Shown here: positions 9,401 through 13,722 of the stretch, one piece after another
How positions within the stretch are numbered: the first letter of the stretch is position 1
How the letters are laid out: every line of letters begins with the position of its first letter
NCBI GenBank assembly: GCA_937891595.1
Contig: CALATF010000021.1
Span: forward strand, 1 to 15,614
Length of the DNA stretch: 15,614 nucleotides
Reading direction: 5' to 3'
Source of the DNA: an uncultured Clostridia bacterium
GTDB taxonomy: Bacteria > Bacillota > Clostridia > Christensenellales > UBA1242
Program-made: the position numbers and the translations under genes
Notes under the pieces: model-generated
Database searches by the model: none
Seen by the model: only the letters and a program-made list of their open reading frames with translations
Told to the model about the DNA's origin: nothing

Positions 9401-11409
9401 TCACTTTCACCTGTTTCTTCAGAAGTTTCCTCAACCATAGTTACTACTTGAATATCTTTAATACCTCTTAATGTAACTACTTTGTTATCAAGGCTAATAA
9501 GTTTATTTTTTAATGTTGTTGAAACAGTTTCTTCATTTGTTCCTGCTGAAATTTCAACATTTGTATATGTCGTAATTGTAGATTTAATTAAGTTTTCAAA
9601 TGCAAAAGTAAATTCAGCATTATTAGATAAGTTGTTACTATTTGCTTTTACATAAAAATATCCTGAATATTTAGATAAATCCAAATCAAAACAAAATACT
9701 TTTCTAGTTGTTCCGTTTAATTCAATATCTACTTGATTTAATTTTATTGTGTTAAAATTACTATCATAGAAATTAAAATGTTCGTTAATTTTTTCATCTA
9801 TGTCATCACCTGTATAAACATAAACTCTAACTATTCTATTTTCATTTTTAACATTAGCAGAAATATTTCCTGAAGCTAAAACCAACTCTGCTGAAATTTT
9901 TGTACCATAACCATTGTTATAATTACTACCATATTCATCATAAATTTTTACTAAACTATCTCTTGACAATATAACATCATCTTGAGCTAAAGCAATATCA
10001 TTTGCTACTGCACTTGCCTCAAAAGTTAGTTTGTTTCTTTTTAAATAATTATCTGAAGAATTATCAACATCTGCATCTTGTGTTTTTAAATACTCAGCAT
10101 ATAAATCAGAGAAATTATAAACAATTTTATTAGCAAAACCCTCGTATTCTACTACAAAGTCAACATATGCACTACCTGAACCACCATTTGCAGAAATGTT
10201 AATATTTGTTTGATAACCTACCCTCTTATTTTGTTCGTTAATTTCATTTAATGTTAATTTTTCAGGAACTTTTACAACATTTTTATCACTAGCAATTTTT
10301 GTACCATTTGGTAATATTAAATCCCCTACTACTGCAGATATCTTAACTTGTGCTTGTGTATATACAGAAAATTTTACATTTTCATAATTATAGTAGTGTG
10401 TTTCTTTTTTATCACCAGTACCTATTGTATATGTATCTAAAGAATTTAAATATAAAGAAGCGTTTAATTTATTATTTTCAAGTTCAGTGTTGTTTTTGTC
10501 TAAATTAAATGCTACTTGCCCACCTACAAATGAAACATCTTGATAACTAATAGGTTTTACAATAGTAATATCCGTTTCACATTTTAATTTATCGTTTTGA
10601 GCAATTTCTTCAGCTGTTGCATTAGCAGAAAGGTTATTATTGTATTTAATAGATTTCGCGCTAACTGTAAGTTTACCACTTGTTAAAGTATTATCTAAAA
10701 TAGTTAAAATGCCTTCATCAGTTAAATTAAAAAGCATTTTTAAAGGATTACTTTGTAAGTAATAATCTTTACCTTTTCTACCATTTTGTGCATTTTGAGA
10801 TAATAAATTAAGACTAGTTTCTTCTATTGTGTATTTTGTTAAAGAAAATGTTGCGCCCTTTTCATTTGTTTCATAAGGAGCGTTTGGATAGATGCTAGTA
10901 TACTTTAAAACCTCATTATTGTTTAAGTTTAAAGTCATTCCATAAGTTAAGCCAAGATTATTTGTTAACTCAATTTTATCAACTGGCAAAATTACTTTTA
11001 CAAAAACATATTTACTATTTCTATTTGTTTCTACTGATGAAATTTTAATTTTAAATAATTCATCATCACCTGATTTTGATTCTGACGGTGCAACAGCAGT
11101 AAAGGTTGCTTTTGAACCATTTGCAGTATCCGTTGTTTTTAACAAGTGAATAGAATCATTATTTAACGAAGTAAAAATAAGTGATTTACTAATATCATCA
11201 GAGCACTTTGTTTGTGCATTAATGGTAAATTCCTCACCATACAAAACGGTATAGAATTTACCGTTATTATCGTACTTAACATTCTCGCCATTTGTCGTGA
11301 CAGAACTTATGCTGATGGATAAATCAGCATACTTGTCCTTATTACAAGCAAACATAATACCTGTTAAAGCAAACATAAAAATAGATAAATAGATAATTAT
11401 TTTTTTCAT
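1..11409 (-). CDS. Giant GLUG-repeat/Ig-like surface lipoprotein (3' end beyond window)
   Basis: One open frame runs from ATG at 11409 to the window edge, 3,803 codons with no stop; the end is not in view. The first 22 residues look like a lipoprotein signal (MKKIII, hydrophobic core, then GIMFAC with Cys22), although the lipobox is not canonical. Residues 23 to about 1163 are Ig-like beta-sandwich sequence. A BIG2-type unit lies near 824-883 (SSSNENVATID, then TGIVNT), and an Ig-like strand pattern at 764-783. Three GLUG blocks follow, each opened by a module of the type 'PY-I-QL, Y-L-DI, F-G-N, GLF', at about 1164, 2724 and 3253. About 1,000 residues of further beta-sandwich separate blocks 1 and 2. 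Such repeats are typical of adhesins and cell-surface proteins of gut Bacillota; binding target unknown. AAGGA at 11420-11424 is the ribosome site, 10 nt before ATG. Codons are AT-rich except in the last 139 in view. The extracellular, membrane-anchored role is inferred. Confidence 0.88.
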   Translation of the reverse strand, partial: MKKIIIYLSIFMFALTGIMFACNKDKYADLSISISSVTTNGENVKYDNNGKFYTVLYGEEFTINAQTKCSDDISKSLIFTSLNNDSIHLLKTTDTANGSKATFTAVAPSESKSGDDELFKIKISSVETNRNSKYVFVKVILPVDKIELTNNLGLTYGMTLNLNNNEVLKYTSIYPNAPYETNEKGATFSLTKYTIEETSLNLLSQNAQNGRKGKDYYLQSNPLKMLFNLTDEGILTILDNTLTSGKLTVSAKSIKYNNNLSANATAEEIAQNDKLKCETDITIVKPISYQDVSFVGGQVAFNLDKNNTELENNKLNASLYLNSLDTYTIGTGDKKETHYYNYENVKFSVYTQAQVKISAVVGDLILPNGTKIASDKNVVKVPEKLTLNEINEQNKRVGYQTNINISANGGSGSAYVDFVVEYEGFANKIVYNFSDLYAEYLKTQDADVDNSSDNYLKRNKLTFEASAVANDIALAQDDVILSRDSLVKIYDEYGSNYNNGYGTKISAELVLASGNISANVKNENRIVRVYVYTGDDIDEKINEHFNFYDSNFNTIKLNQVDIELNGTTRKVFCFDLDLSKYSGYFYVKANSNNLSNNAEFTFAFENLIKSTITTYTNVEISAGTNEETVSTTLKNKLISLDNKVVTLRGIKDIQVVTMVEETSEETGESEPKFYSLDNAKTDSKKLILPLNTNLLENLSSAQGTLIAYFTNVGTLDEVQVKIAEDGQDLLKIYNLENIQTVFDSFVNGKQIKFNQALSIIGRKIGSTKITFIASNGISVEIDVEVVDPYTEQSLELDINADNESVTIKKLKNTDKPYASVISGKSFTTIYNVLPNKSGIYEILFSSSNENVATIDSKTGIVNTKTRDNNKGITEISVTVKYYKFVQNNSGYYQCIEATETKKYTLEVFIPGAATFLRNKVEVYDYNSLGFEYKGLARVSLPLNITKDSNLADYKINESEYLKVSFSLSNDNNNLSGSEGEYDAYLNNGQTSAVVYVVLNVEQYGLKSSDVCAVTIKKAVQIDEINVSAFTGEEEIEISRSGEYVENFNEEFYFSTVNSEKITINTSIIPTAENVLVDDLFVCLYKEENGGYIETTDFATITYKDVKDVSTVIINGFDSFTLNISPTFIIPKGESRYLMIFARDGMTQAGVGKVYKKIKIQIADGTQLYPYEIRNIKQLMNIEQAPTKHYVLGADINLASVSNWKPIKNFTGSLNGYNFNKANTFYTISGLNINTINSDNVGLFEKISNSTDSFGAVLNLTLNVSSIILTKDSIKTNATEINLGTIAGTNDGIILNSAVNISNFKINLEDYANILTLNVGGVSGKNNGAVISFGQGPSLSASENFNLKLKNENDNNNNIKNNNKYSFISCSNSEKLNSREYFNSLNPVNGTLEISDSASVIVNAGGIAGYSNGVINGIYGYYKQLNEVAVNNNLQGTNIQYVTSYQNQGVDVVFNINNLGTGKISNFNSTLGGVVGKADKNSTIANTSVQGTIGYYDFASNNITGANNNVGGVVGYVSGNDGEKSIIIDVISSVKLRANNNVGGVAGYANYTNISFAKVEAYEDITQNIDQTLIVASSNMGGLVGNATNVNIEYSYVNSFVNKYNSTYINFGDIYSLTGENAGGLLGSLTTGNISSSYVMANVAKKEGAPFNSIAGIVAVSSDAVLTDISFVGVLPNEEAIGSGITTVFGYLYYYVLDYTEVVVGQDGNQNDITEIYLTSKKINAGVIGEDFAGLQTTYSSEKVLTVDYYIIDTKPTLQQVQVRVPTYVKNVNAEDVTYYLAKFVPNSINVKSNNEITPTEADVNLFEIKFLNNANRNLYYSFQNQNGEYQLIINYALLNSSFKLSDLFTTTPSPVVSGALNIVVYSSDSKHLIITSDGKIILDNKDGKLFDNGANYQLTFAVRENVSASQTINIKVVKNFDELLVSHYPTFKESLFTSDKTNNAENEENLENNAYKLRVKTNLNLFNQFVEYSNEYNQSNFFGIKNGYYLTGITNVDNYVLDYSVFYKLNDSYQSVSTTTEMNGGYVYSLKNNVISFNATGYYKVVVSVIFVVDGNTFKITNDSWVIYFNVYAGATEINFTKKEVQLQGQEIDDSLKIALTSDVGDFENLVLQLVDVNENIYYLSYDAKTGVIRKSASIFENESQQPYPFEITIGNYSHQENSYIYNMYIKVGDSFKALTSPISYTLYAYDENEFLNKDNLKAKVKLVIVPQSVKGVNGIHYPYSQKVSLIENIGNTEAGGDVSEKNYSHSFSNQPKNTIIAGNEGLFVIDVYPFYANITEISITSSIKDGNALQFVQLVKIQGKNGGDYYIYAPLTQSTPDGGIYLNLYSTVSNAKLKYDSEENANIEFINAGEDKLKYEFNTISDISETGRLYIKTLAPNNIKEEEQFFVYVTFKYKVVNKEGLLVEEEYTYEHELVVESMPGFSMSITHNGEDREVIAYTGTKELGKGKDWVEIKPIIEDGYSYKNINVSLLIQGKEDKATSNTDYIQFDVGANKIYLGEKAKPGDKVLIQALVEIEYDGYTESRIYEKEITVVDLVIESISVQGIDSDGYLKMTVSASKQLKVKINGFGTDEAIEEAETIISRKVTAGNRDITYYWQVKTPSTGDNYTNLESVNVYRDLPFIVNKIILSNDVTTEKITAQHIGASQLVDYKKLEDEKYNESRSRIIVLEGSTNAGSVDIRLAVSYVYSPAGAGENAGKIIFVHNNYQAFYIKETYIKVIVTEDSNEDHPTPVYDEAGLIEMSKASAGNYILMNDITIKNHTALNANFNSFDGNNKIITIESFDYRTDLASSSADYSINLGLFNTVNKKTTIKNVIVAYPADKAVAMNLKSYSKINFGGITAVNEGIITNCDVITVAPRNAQQNSGNEKYYTLNIETSTTISGKQVVANIGGLVAINASTGFITNSRVGRESVEILQVYDSEATVVYKDFYNLVQPMTLFKIYGRANVGGFVSENNGTVSTSYAKNMQLEVISDSFSGYVQTGGFVTTNNGYVYGSYVAGWEEENFSSVTTGISSNRKLGGGILSNGYIGGFVFSNLGYIEDAYSNINVSGDLTFTARTPYVSYLSMLDDVSEWSSPAVGGFVYKTSEGSYITTSYTLSKINTSKLNTHGAFEGRTTSPDVTNDGEVTNCYFMKEKSETFTYEHERARMLSDNPSIDLDSAENVVGTNEFINKNSFNNFSFDNSIDDFSIYTGESMGGVWAVYKRGGTYGYPELISANTIAISCRVINVTKTNNSETNTYYYTYVDGYEAGSYLNPYTVSSFEQYNNIFKDTIGGSNFNEDITTKFTGNIRVIKNIDFGNSEDVYSTSVEFTSLVNMTSIFDGNYLSLYNVKLSDKTSGKSSFGLFKDIYYAAVKNLSISVNSVSAGNTTSVGVLAGVIVNSNISNITLVASSATTGVVIGNNYVGALAGIIISEHEDNLYTISDVQSNLAIVGSTSSDSEIITAIPSSSIIWEKIKPTSNSSGLSEINNNLRLHHLPTNVYYGGGIAGLIDLHQLSETVGDNDINVGEIIPNNILETSYVNYNRVVSVISDYAGGLFGFLGAESFLERGEFIAKSDSEEHFISANEVAGGIVGVNFGRINECYLSFNSQDINLVDENIRKYVDQTATAEIQINNTLFASGTPNYIGGIAGINVGNGNAVGTGNINHSYNRVNVKNPNAKGVGGIAGALANKAVLENCWTDAMVVGNRNVGGILGYNGSSGYYEDTHSAVVRNCYSIGSVSGTSFVGGIVGYNAGGEDYYSGTAWSCTVENCYSTATVSASYSYGSVAGGNSGTIINCYYQAEAETDSFDETTFKTQAQF
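400..522. repeat. 15-bp direct repeat flanking the GC transition
   Basis: The string acctgcaataccgcc occurs at 400-414 and again at 508-522. On the coding strand it encodes the same GGIAG core of two successive GLUG units. The first copy lies at the end of the GC-rich segment and the second in the AT-rich part. A repeat like this is a plausible point for homologous recombination, or for an assembly join. Confidence 0.8.
1750..3240 (-). repeat. GLUG repeat block 2 (residues about 2724-3220)
   Basis: The lead-in is PVYDEAGLIEM, YILMNDITI, FNSFDGNN and LGLFNTV. The units that follow include NFGGITAVNEGIITN, NIGGLVAINA, NVGGFVSENNGTV, QTGGFVTTNNGYV, YIGGFVFSNLGYI and AVGGFVYKTSEG. The block closes with GEVTNCYFMKE (about 3128-3138) and then GGVWAVYK with GTYGYPEL (about 3202-3217). 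This matches the usual tail of a complete GLUG domain, where a CYY strand is followed by a W and a YP-x-L strand. Block 2 is therefore a self-contained domain. Several units carry Phe in the core (GGFV), which differs from blocks 1 and 3. Confidence 0.85.
6310..7920 (-). repeat. GLUG repeat block 1 (residues about 1164-1700 of the giant protein)
   Basis: The block opens with GTQLYPYEI, a QLMNI helix, YVLGADINLA, WKPIKNFTGSLNG and GLFEKI, the standard lead-in to GLUG arrays. About eight degenerate units follow, each built on a G-G-[IVL]-[AVS]-G core: NLGTIAGTN, NVGGVSGKN, NAGGIAGYS, TLGGVVGKA, NVGGVVGYV, NVGGVAGYA, NMGGLVGNA and NAGGLLGSL. The downstream I-x-N/S-S/C-Y half is poorly conserved. 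The units are diverged at DNA level, so this is an old array rather than a recent tandem duplication. Confidence 0.85.
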
Positions 11410-11419
11410 AATCCGCCTA

Positions 11420-11424
11420 TCCTT
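11420..11424 (-). promoter_or_regulatory. Ribosome binding site of the giant gene
   Basis: AAGGA on the minus strand lies 10 nt before the ATG at 11409. A G-rich stretch (AGGCGG) sits closer, at 11413-11418, and could contribute. The hydrophobic signal sequence begins immediately after this ATG, which supports the start. Confidence 0.6.
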
Positions 11425-11474
11425 ATTATTTCAATTTTTTTAATTTTTATTAAACTAGCTATATATTATAAATA

Positions 11475-11504
11475 ATTATATTCTATTATGTATTATAATG
11501 TCAA
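11475..11504 (-). promoter_or_regulatory. Sigma-A promoter of the giant gene
   Basis: On the minus strand a consensus -35 TTGACA (11499-11504) is followed by an 18-nt spacer and a consensus -10 TATAAT (11475-11480). Transcription would start near 11468, giving a leader of about 58 nt before the ATG. Both hexamers are perfect, which is meaningful even in AT-rich DNA because of the GAC in the -35. It implies housekeeping expression rather than sporulation-specific control. Confidence 0.75.
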
Positions 11505-11604
11505 TAAATTTGCTTAATATAAGTACTTAAAAAGGCTATTTTTTAAAGAAAATTTTATATATTTTCAACTGAAAAATTTAATAAAAAATTACAAAAATTC
11601 AAAC

Positions 11605-11634
11605 AAAAAAAATGGCCTAAAAACCATTTTTTTT
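11605..11634 (-). terminator. Hairpin terminator downstream of spoIIID
   Basis: An 11-bp stem (aaaaaaaatgg at 11605-11615 pairing with ccatttttttt at 11624-11634) encloses an 8-nt loop. On the minus strand the 3' arm ends in a run of eight T. It lies about 100 nt past the spoIIID stop and well before the giant-gene promoter, so it separates the two transcripts. The A/T arms make it nearly symmetric, so it could also act on the plus strand. Confidence 0.65.
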
Positions 11635-11731
11635 AATTATTAAAATAAAAAGAAAAAACTTAAATTTATTAAAATATTTTTATTAAAAAATATAAAAATT
11701 ACTAACAATTTAAAAAATTTAAACTAATAAA

Positions 11732-11995
11732 TTATTGCTGTTTTTTTGTTTGTTTTTCATATTTATGTTTAGTAGCTAACCCACCCCTCAAATGCCTTTG
11801 TGAAAGATTAAATTTTAAAATTTTATCTACTTGAACAAAAAGAGAAAAATTAATTTTTTTTAGTCTTGAGGATAAATCATAATGAATTGTGCTTTTTGAA
11901 ACTTTAAAGATTTTTGACATATGTCTTACTGTTGATTTATTTTTTAAAATATAATCTGCTTCTAAATAAACTCTATTTTCAATATCTTTTACCAT
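11732..11995 (-). CDS. spoIIID: Stage III sporulation protein D (transcriptional regulator)
   Basis: An 87-residue DNA-binding protein that in spore-formers activates and represses many sigma-E-dependent mother-cell genes. A helix-turn-helix spans about residues 21-42, with VSKSTIHYDL as the recognition part. The family's C-terminal basic signature is present: HLRGG at 68-72 followed by ATKHKY at 74-79, then a Lys/Gln-rich tail. The length matches the roughly 90-residue family. I chose ATG at 11995: AAGGTGG (12001-12007) sits 5 nt upstream, and the GTG at 12004, which would add three residues, lies inside that ribosome site. The gene stands alone between a sigma-E-like promoter and a terminator. 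It is the clearest evidence that the organism belongs to a sporulating lineage. Confidence 0.92.
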   Translation of the reverse strand: MVKDIENRVYLEADYILKNKSTVRHMSKIFKVSKSTIHYDLSSRLKKINFSLFVQVDKILKFNLSQRHLRGGLATKHKYEKQTKKQQ

Positions 11996-12000
11996 AAACG

Positions 12001-12007
12001 CCACCTT
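12001..12007 (-). promoter_or_regulatory. Ribosome binding site that fixes the spoIIID start
   Basis: AAGGTGG on the minus strand, 5 nt before ATG 11995. The in-frame GTG at 12002-12004 is part of this element and so is unlikely to be the start. Confidence 0.75.
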
Positions 12008-12017
12008 TTTATGTTAA

Positions 12018-12046
12018 AAGATATGATAAATTTTGACATTTTATGA
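12018..12046 (-). promoter_or_regulatory. Sigma-E-like promoter of spoIIID
   Basis: On the minus strand TCATAAA (12040-12046) is followed by a 14-nt spacer and CATATCTT (12018-12025). The sigma-E consensus is roughly an ATA-containing -35, 13-15 nt, then CATACAnT; here the -10 keeps CATA and the final T. In Bacillus spoIIID is transcribed by sigma-E, so position and spacing fit. AT-rich DNA makes chance matches likely, and the call leans on the gene identity. Confidence 0.5.
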
Positions 12047-12143
12047 CTTATTTTTCAAAAAAAGCAACATAAAAAATATAACTTTGCAAATTAACAAATT
12101 AATTTTTTATACTTGTTAATTTACTATATTAAAAAAAATTAAA

Positions 12144-12174
12144 TAAAAAAAATAGCAATTAACTTGCTATTTTT
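12144..12174 (-). terminator. Terminator of acpP
   Basis: The stem ATAGCAA (12152-12158) pairs with TTGCTAT (12164-12170) around a 5-nt loop and is extended by A/T pairs. On the minus strand a run of T follows the hairpin. It begins just past the acpP stop, as expected for a rho-independent terminator, and isolates acpP from spoIIID. Confidence 0.8.
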
Positions 12175-12177
12175 GTC

Positions 12178-12426
12178 TTAATTTTCATTGTTATTTGAGC
12201 CTATTGTTTCATCAATAAACTTAGCAATATCTCCTACTGTTTTAAGGTCTTCAGCTTTATCATCAGGAACACTGATATCAAATTCTTCTTCTAAAGCCAT
12301 TAACATTTCAATCATATCAAGTGAATCTGCCCCTAAATCTTCAACAATTTTAGATTTATCGTTTATTTTATCAACTTCAATATTAAGTTGGTTTGATAAC
12401 ATTTCTTTAACTTTATCAATAGTCAT
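12178..12426 (-). CDS. acpP: Acyl carrier protein
   Basis: An 82-residue acidic cytosolic protein that carries fatty-acid intermediates on 4'-phosphopantetheine. The attachment motif is GADSLDMIE, with Ser35 as the modified residue, in the usual four-helix context (VxEDLGADSLD, then EEEFDISVPDDKAE and TVGDIAKFI). The length is standard for AcpP. Ribosome site GGAGGA (12436-12441) lies 9 nt before ATG. In most Bacillota acpP sits with fab, plsX or rnc genes. Here it stands alone, with its own promoter and terminator, between spoIIQ-like and spoIIID genes. The short Asn/Glu tail (SNNNEN) is a small lineage-specific addition. Function is secure; membership of primary fatty-acid synthesis rather than a side pathway is inferred from the very typical sequence. 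Confidence 0.95.
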   Translation of the reverse strand: MTIDKVKEMLSNQLNIEVDKINDKSKIVEDLGADSLDMIEMLMALEEEFDISVPDDKAEDLKTVGDIAKFIDETIGSNNNEN

Positions 12427-12458
12427 ATATTGGTTTCCTCCAAAAAAAATATATAAAA

Positions 12459-12487
12459 ATTATATATCAATAAAAATTTTAAGTAAA
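12459..12487 (-). promoter_or_regulatory. Possible sigma-A promoter of acpP
   Basis: On the minus strand TTTACT (12482-12487, four of six matches to TTGACA) is followed by 17 nt and a perfect TATAAT (12459-12464). The leader would be about 25 nt, just enough for the ribosome site at 12436-12441. The surrounding DNA is extremely AT-rich, so this is only a fair match. Confidence 0.45.
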
Positions 12488-12533
12488 GTAAAAAAGGCAA
12501 AAAAACAAATTTTTAAAATTAAGACATTATATT

Positions 12534-13124
12534 TTATTTATTTGAAGTATTTAAATATAAATTAGGGTCTGTTTTAATATTATCTACTAAAACTTCAAAG
12601 TGTAAATGATTACCATCATTTGATTCCCCTTTAGCACTTGTAGAAACTTTTCCTATTACATCACCTTGTTTAACTTTATCTCCCACTTTTACATTTACAT
12701 TAGGGTCAAGAGATGCATAAACAGTTTGTAAAGATTTATTATGTTTAATTGTAACTATCGTTCCCATTAAGTAATTAGATTCCACAGCAACGACTTCTCC
12801 GTTCATAACAGCAAGAACATTAGCATCATCCCCGCCTTTAATATCTACAGCTTTATGAGCCTCCCATTGTTTCAATGTAGAATTATATTTTAAAGCAGTA
12901 TTAGAAAAATCTTTTATTATTACACCATCCTTTACAGGCATAATAAATGAAATGCTAGCTGGTGCTGAGGTTTGAACATTTTGAGCATTTTCATTAATAA
13001 GATTTTGTGAAGTTTTTGCTGCAACAATTCCAACAATAGCAACAGCTAATAAACAAACACTTGATGTAATAATTAATCTTTTGAACCTAATAAAAAAATT
13101 TTTAAAGTTATCTTTGTAAAACAT
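12534..13124 (-). CDS. spoIIQ: SpoIIQ-like M23 (LytM) membrane-anchored protein
   Basis: A 196-residue protein: a short basic cytoplasmic start, one membrane segment (about 17-36), a Ser/Gln/Asn linker, then an M23/LytM domain from about 60 to 190. All M23 zinc ligands are visible: H90 and D94 in HKAVD, and H173 and H175 in HLHFE. The size, single N-terminal anchor and placement near spoIIID and a YwmB-like gene point to SpoIIQ, the forespore protein that pairs with SpoIIIAH across the engulfment gap. The Bacillus subtilis protein has lost the catalytic histidine, whereas clostridial SpoIIQ keeps it, and this protein is of the clostridial type. Ribosome site AGGAGGT lies 6 nt before ATG. No clear sigma-F promoter was found upstream. 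A general M23 cell-wall hydrolase remains possible. Confidence 0.72.
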   Translation of the reverse strand: MFYKDNFKNFFIRFKRLIITSSVCLLAVAIVGIVAAKTSQNLINENAQNVQTSAPASISFIMPVKDGVIIKDFSNTALKYNSTLKQWEAHKAVDIKGGDDANVLAVMNGEVVAVESNYLMGTIVTIKHNKSLQTVYASLDPNVNVKVGDKVKQGDVIGKVSTSAKGESNDGNHLHFEVLVDNIKTDPNLYLNTSNK

Positions 13125-13178
13125 ATTTTTACCTCCTACAAAGATTGTTGACTTAAAAAATTTTTTTAAACATTTTAT

Positions 13179-13658
13179 TTAAAAACTACTATAAATTAGC
13201 GGGCATCCTATCGTAATTTGATTATTTGAATAAACAAAATGAAAATTTATTTTTTTATTACCTAACATACAAAAATTTTTAAACATGGAAGAATAGCCAT
13301 ATAAACATACTTTATTTTCAATACATTCTTTTAAAACAATTTTAATATTAAAATCGCTTAAAATCTTATTAATTTGCATCGCACTAAGTTTAAAGCTTAC
13401 CTGTTTATAATCTGCTTGAATATGTATTTTATTATTTAGTTTTTTAAAATAAAGTTGATTTTTAGCCCCATTTTTTACAATTTTTGATACCAAAACATTA
13501 TTTTGAATTTTTTCATTTTCAATACTTCTACCTAAAACATAACAAAATTCCACATTTTCATAGTTCTTAAAATAATTATAAAAATTATCATTATTTAAAT
13601 TATTAAACAAAACAAAAACTAAAATAATTAAAATAAAAAGCAAACTGTTTTTTCTCAT
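13179..13658 (-). CDS. YwmB-like membrane-anchored protein (tentative)
   Basis: A 159-residue protein with a basic start (MRKN), one hydrophobic segment (about 5-18) and an extracytoplasmic region rich in Asn and Lys. The C-terminal part shows the pattern I associate with the YwmB family: a GYS strand (GYSSMF), a KKINFHF strand, then a closing ITIGCPLI. Overall conservation is low. YwmB genes often sit near murA, spoIID and spoIIQ in spore-formers, which agrees with the SpoIIQ-like gene 54 nt downstream. I chose ATG 13658. A TTG at 13694 would extend the protein by 12 residues, but it sits next to the upstream gene's terminator and has no ribosome site. ATG 13658 also lacks an obvious one, so the start is uncertain. 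The biochemical role of YwmB is unknown. Confidence 0.5.
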   Translation of the reverse strand: MRKNSLLFILIILVFVLFNNLNNDNFYNYFKNYENVEFCYVLGRSIENEKIQNNVLVSKIVKNGAKNQLYFKKLNNKIHIQADYKQVSFKLSAMQINKILSDFNIKIVLKECIENKVCLYGYSSMFKNFCMLGNKKINFHFVYSNNQITIGCPLIYSSF

Positions 13659-13692
13659 AATGTAATTATTAACAACAAAACAATATATAAAC

Positions 13693-13722
13693 AAAAAAAA
13701 GAACTATAAATTAGTTCTTTTT
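13693..13722 (-). terminator. Terminator after the flippase-like gene
   Basis: GAACTA (13701-13706) pairs with TAGTTC (13712-13717) around a 5-nt loop, and A/T arms extend the stem on both sides. On the minus strand it is followed by a run of eight T. The stem starts at the stop codon of the upstream gene, so the flippase transcript ends within a few bases of its coding end. Confidence 0.75.

Larger units (their letters stand above)
11410..11731. other. Intergenic region between spoIIID and the giant gene
   Basis: About 320 bases without a gene on either strand. It holds the ribosome site and sigma-A promoter of the giant gene (11420-11504) and a hairpin terminator (11605-11634). The remainder, especially 11635-11731, is almost pure A+T, and I see no further feature in it. 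Confidence 0.7.

Noticed and set aside
11221..11345. Slightly higher GC (32-40%) near the N-terminus of the giant gene, considered as a second foreign patch.
   Set aside because: The rise is small and gradual and within normal local variation, unlike the jump at about 416.
1..11409. Repeated short strings (aataccacc, ccaccaacatt and similar) considered as a CRISPR or tandem DNA repeat.
   Set aside because: They are irregularly spaced codons for the Gly-Gly-Ile/Val-Gly cores of GLUG units, with no fixed spacer length.
12188..12565. Plus-strand 125-residue open frame opposite acpP.
   Set aside because: It is the antisense shadow of a textbook acyl carrier protein gene and runs into intergenic DNA.
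13146..13172. Palindromic A/T run (ttaaaaaattttttt type) between the YwmB-like and SpoIIQ-like genes as a terminator.
   Set aside because: There is no G/C pair in the stem, and such runs are expected by chance at this base composition.
13660..13700. Possible promoter (TTGTTT, 17 nt, TAATAA) for the YwmB-like gene.
   Set aside because: It is a poor -35 and -10 match in very AT-rich DNA and would leave almost no leader.
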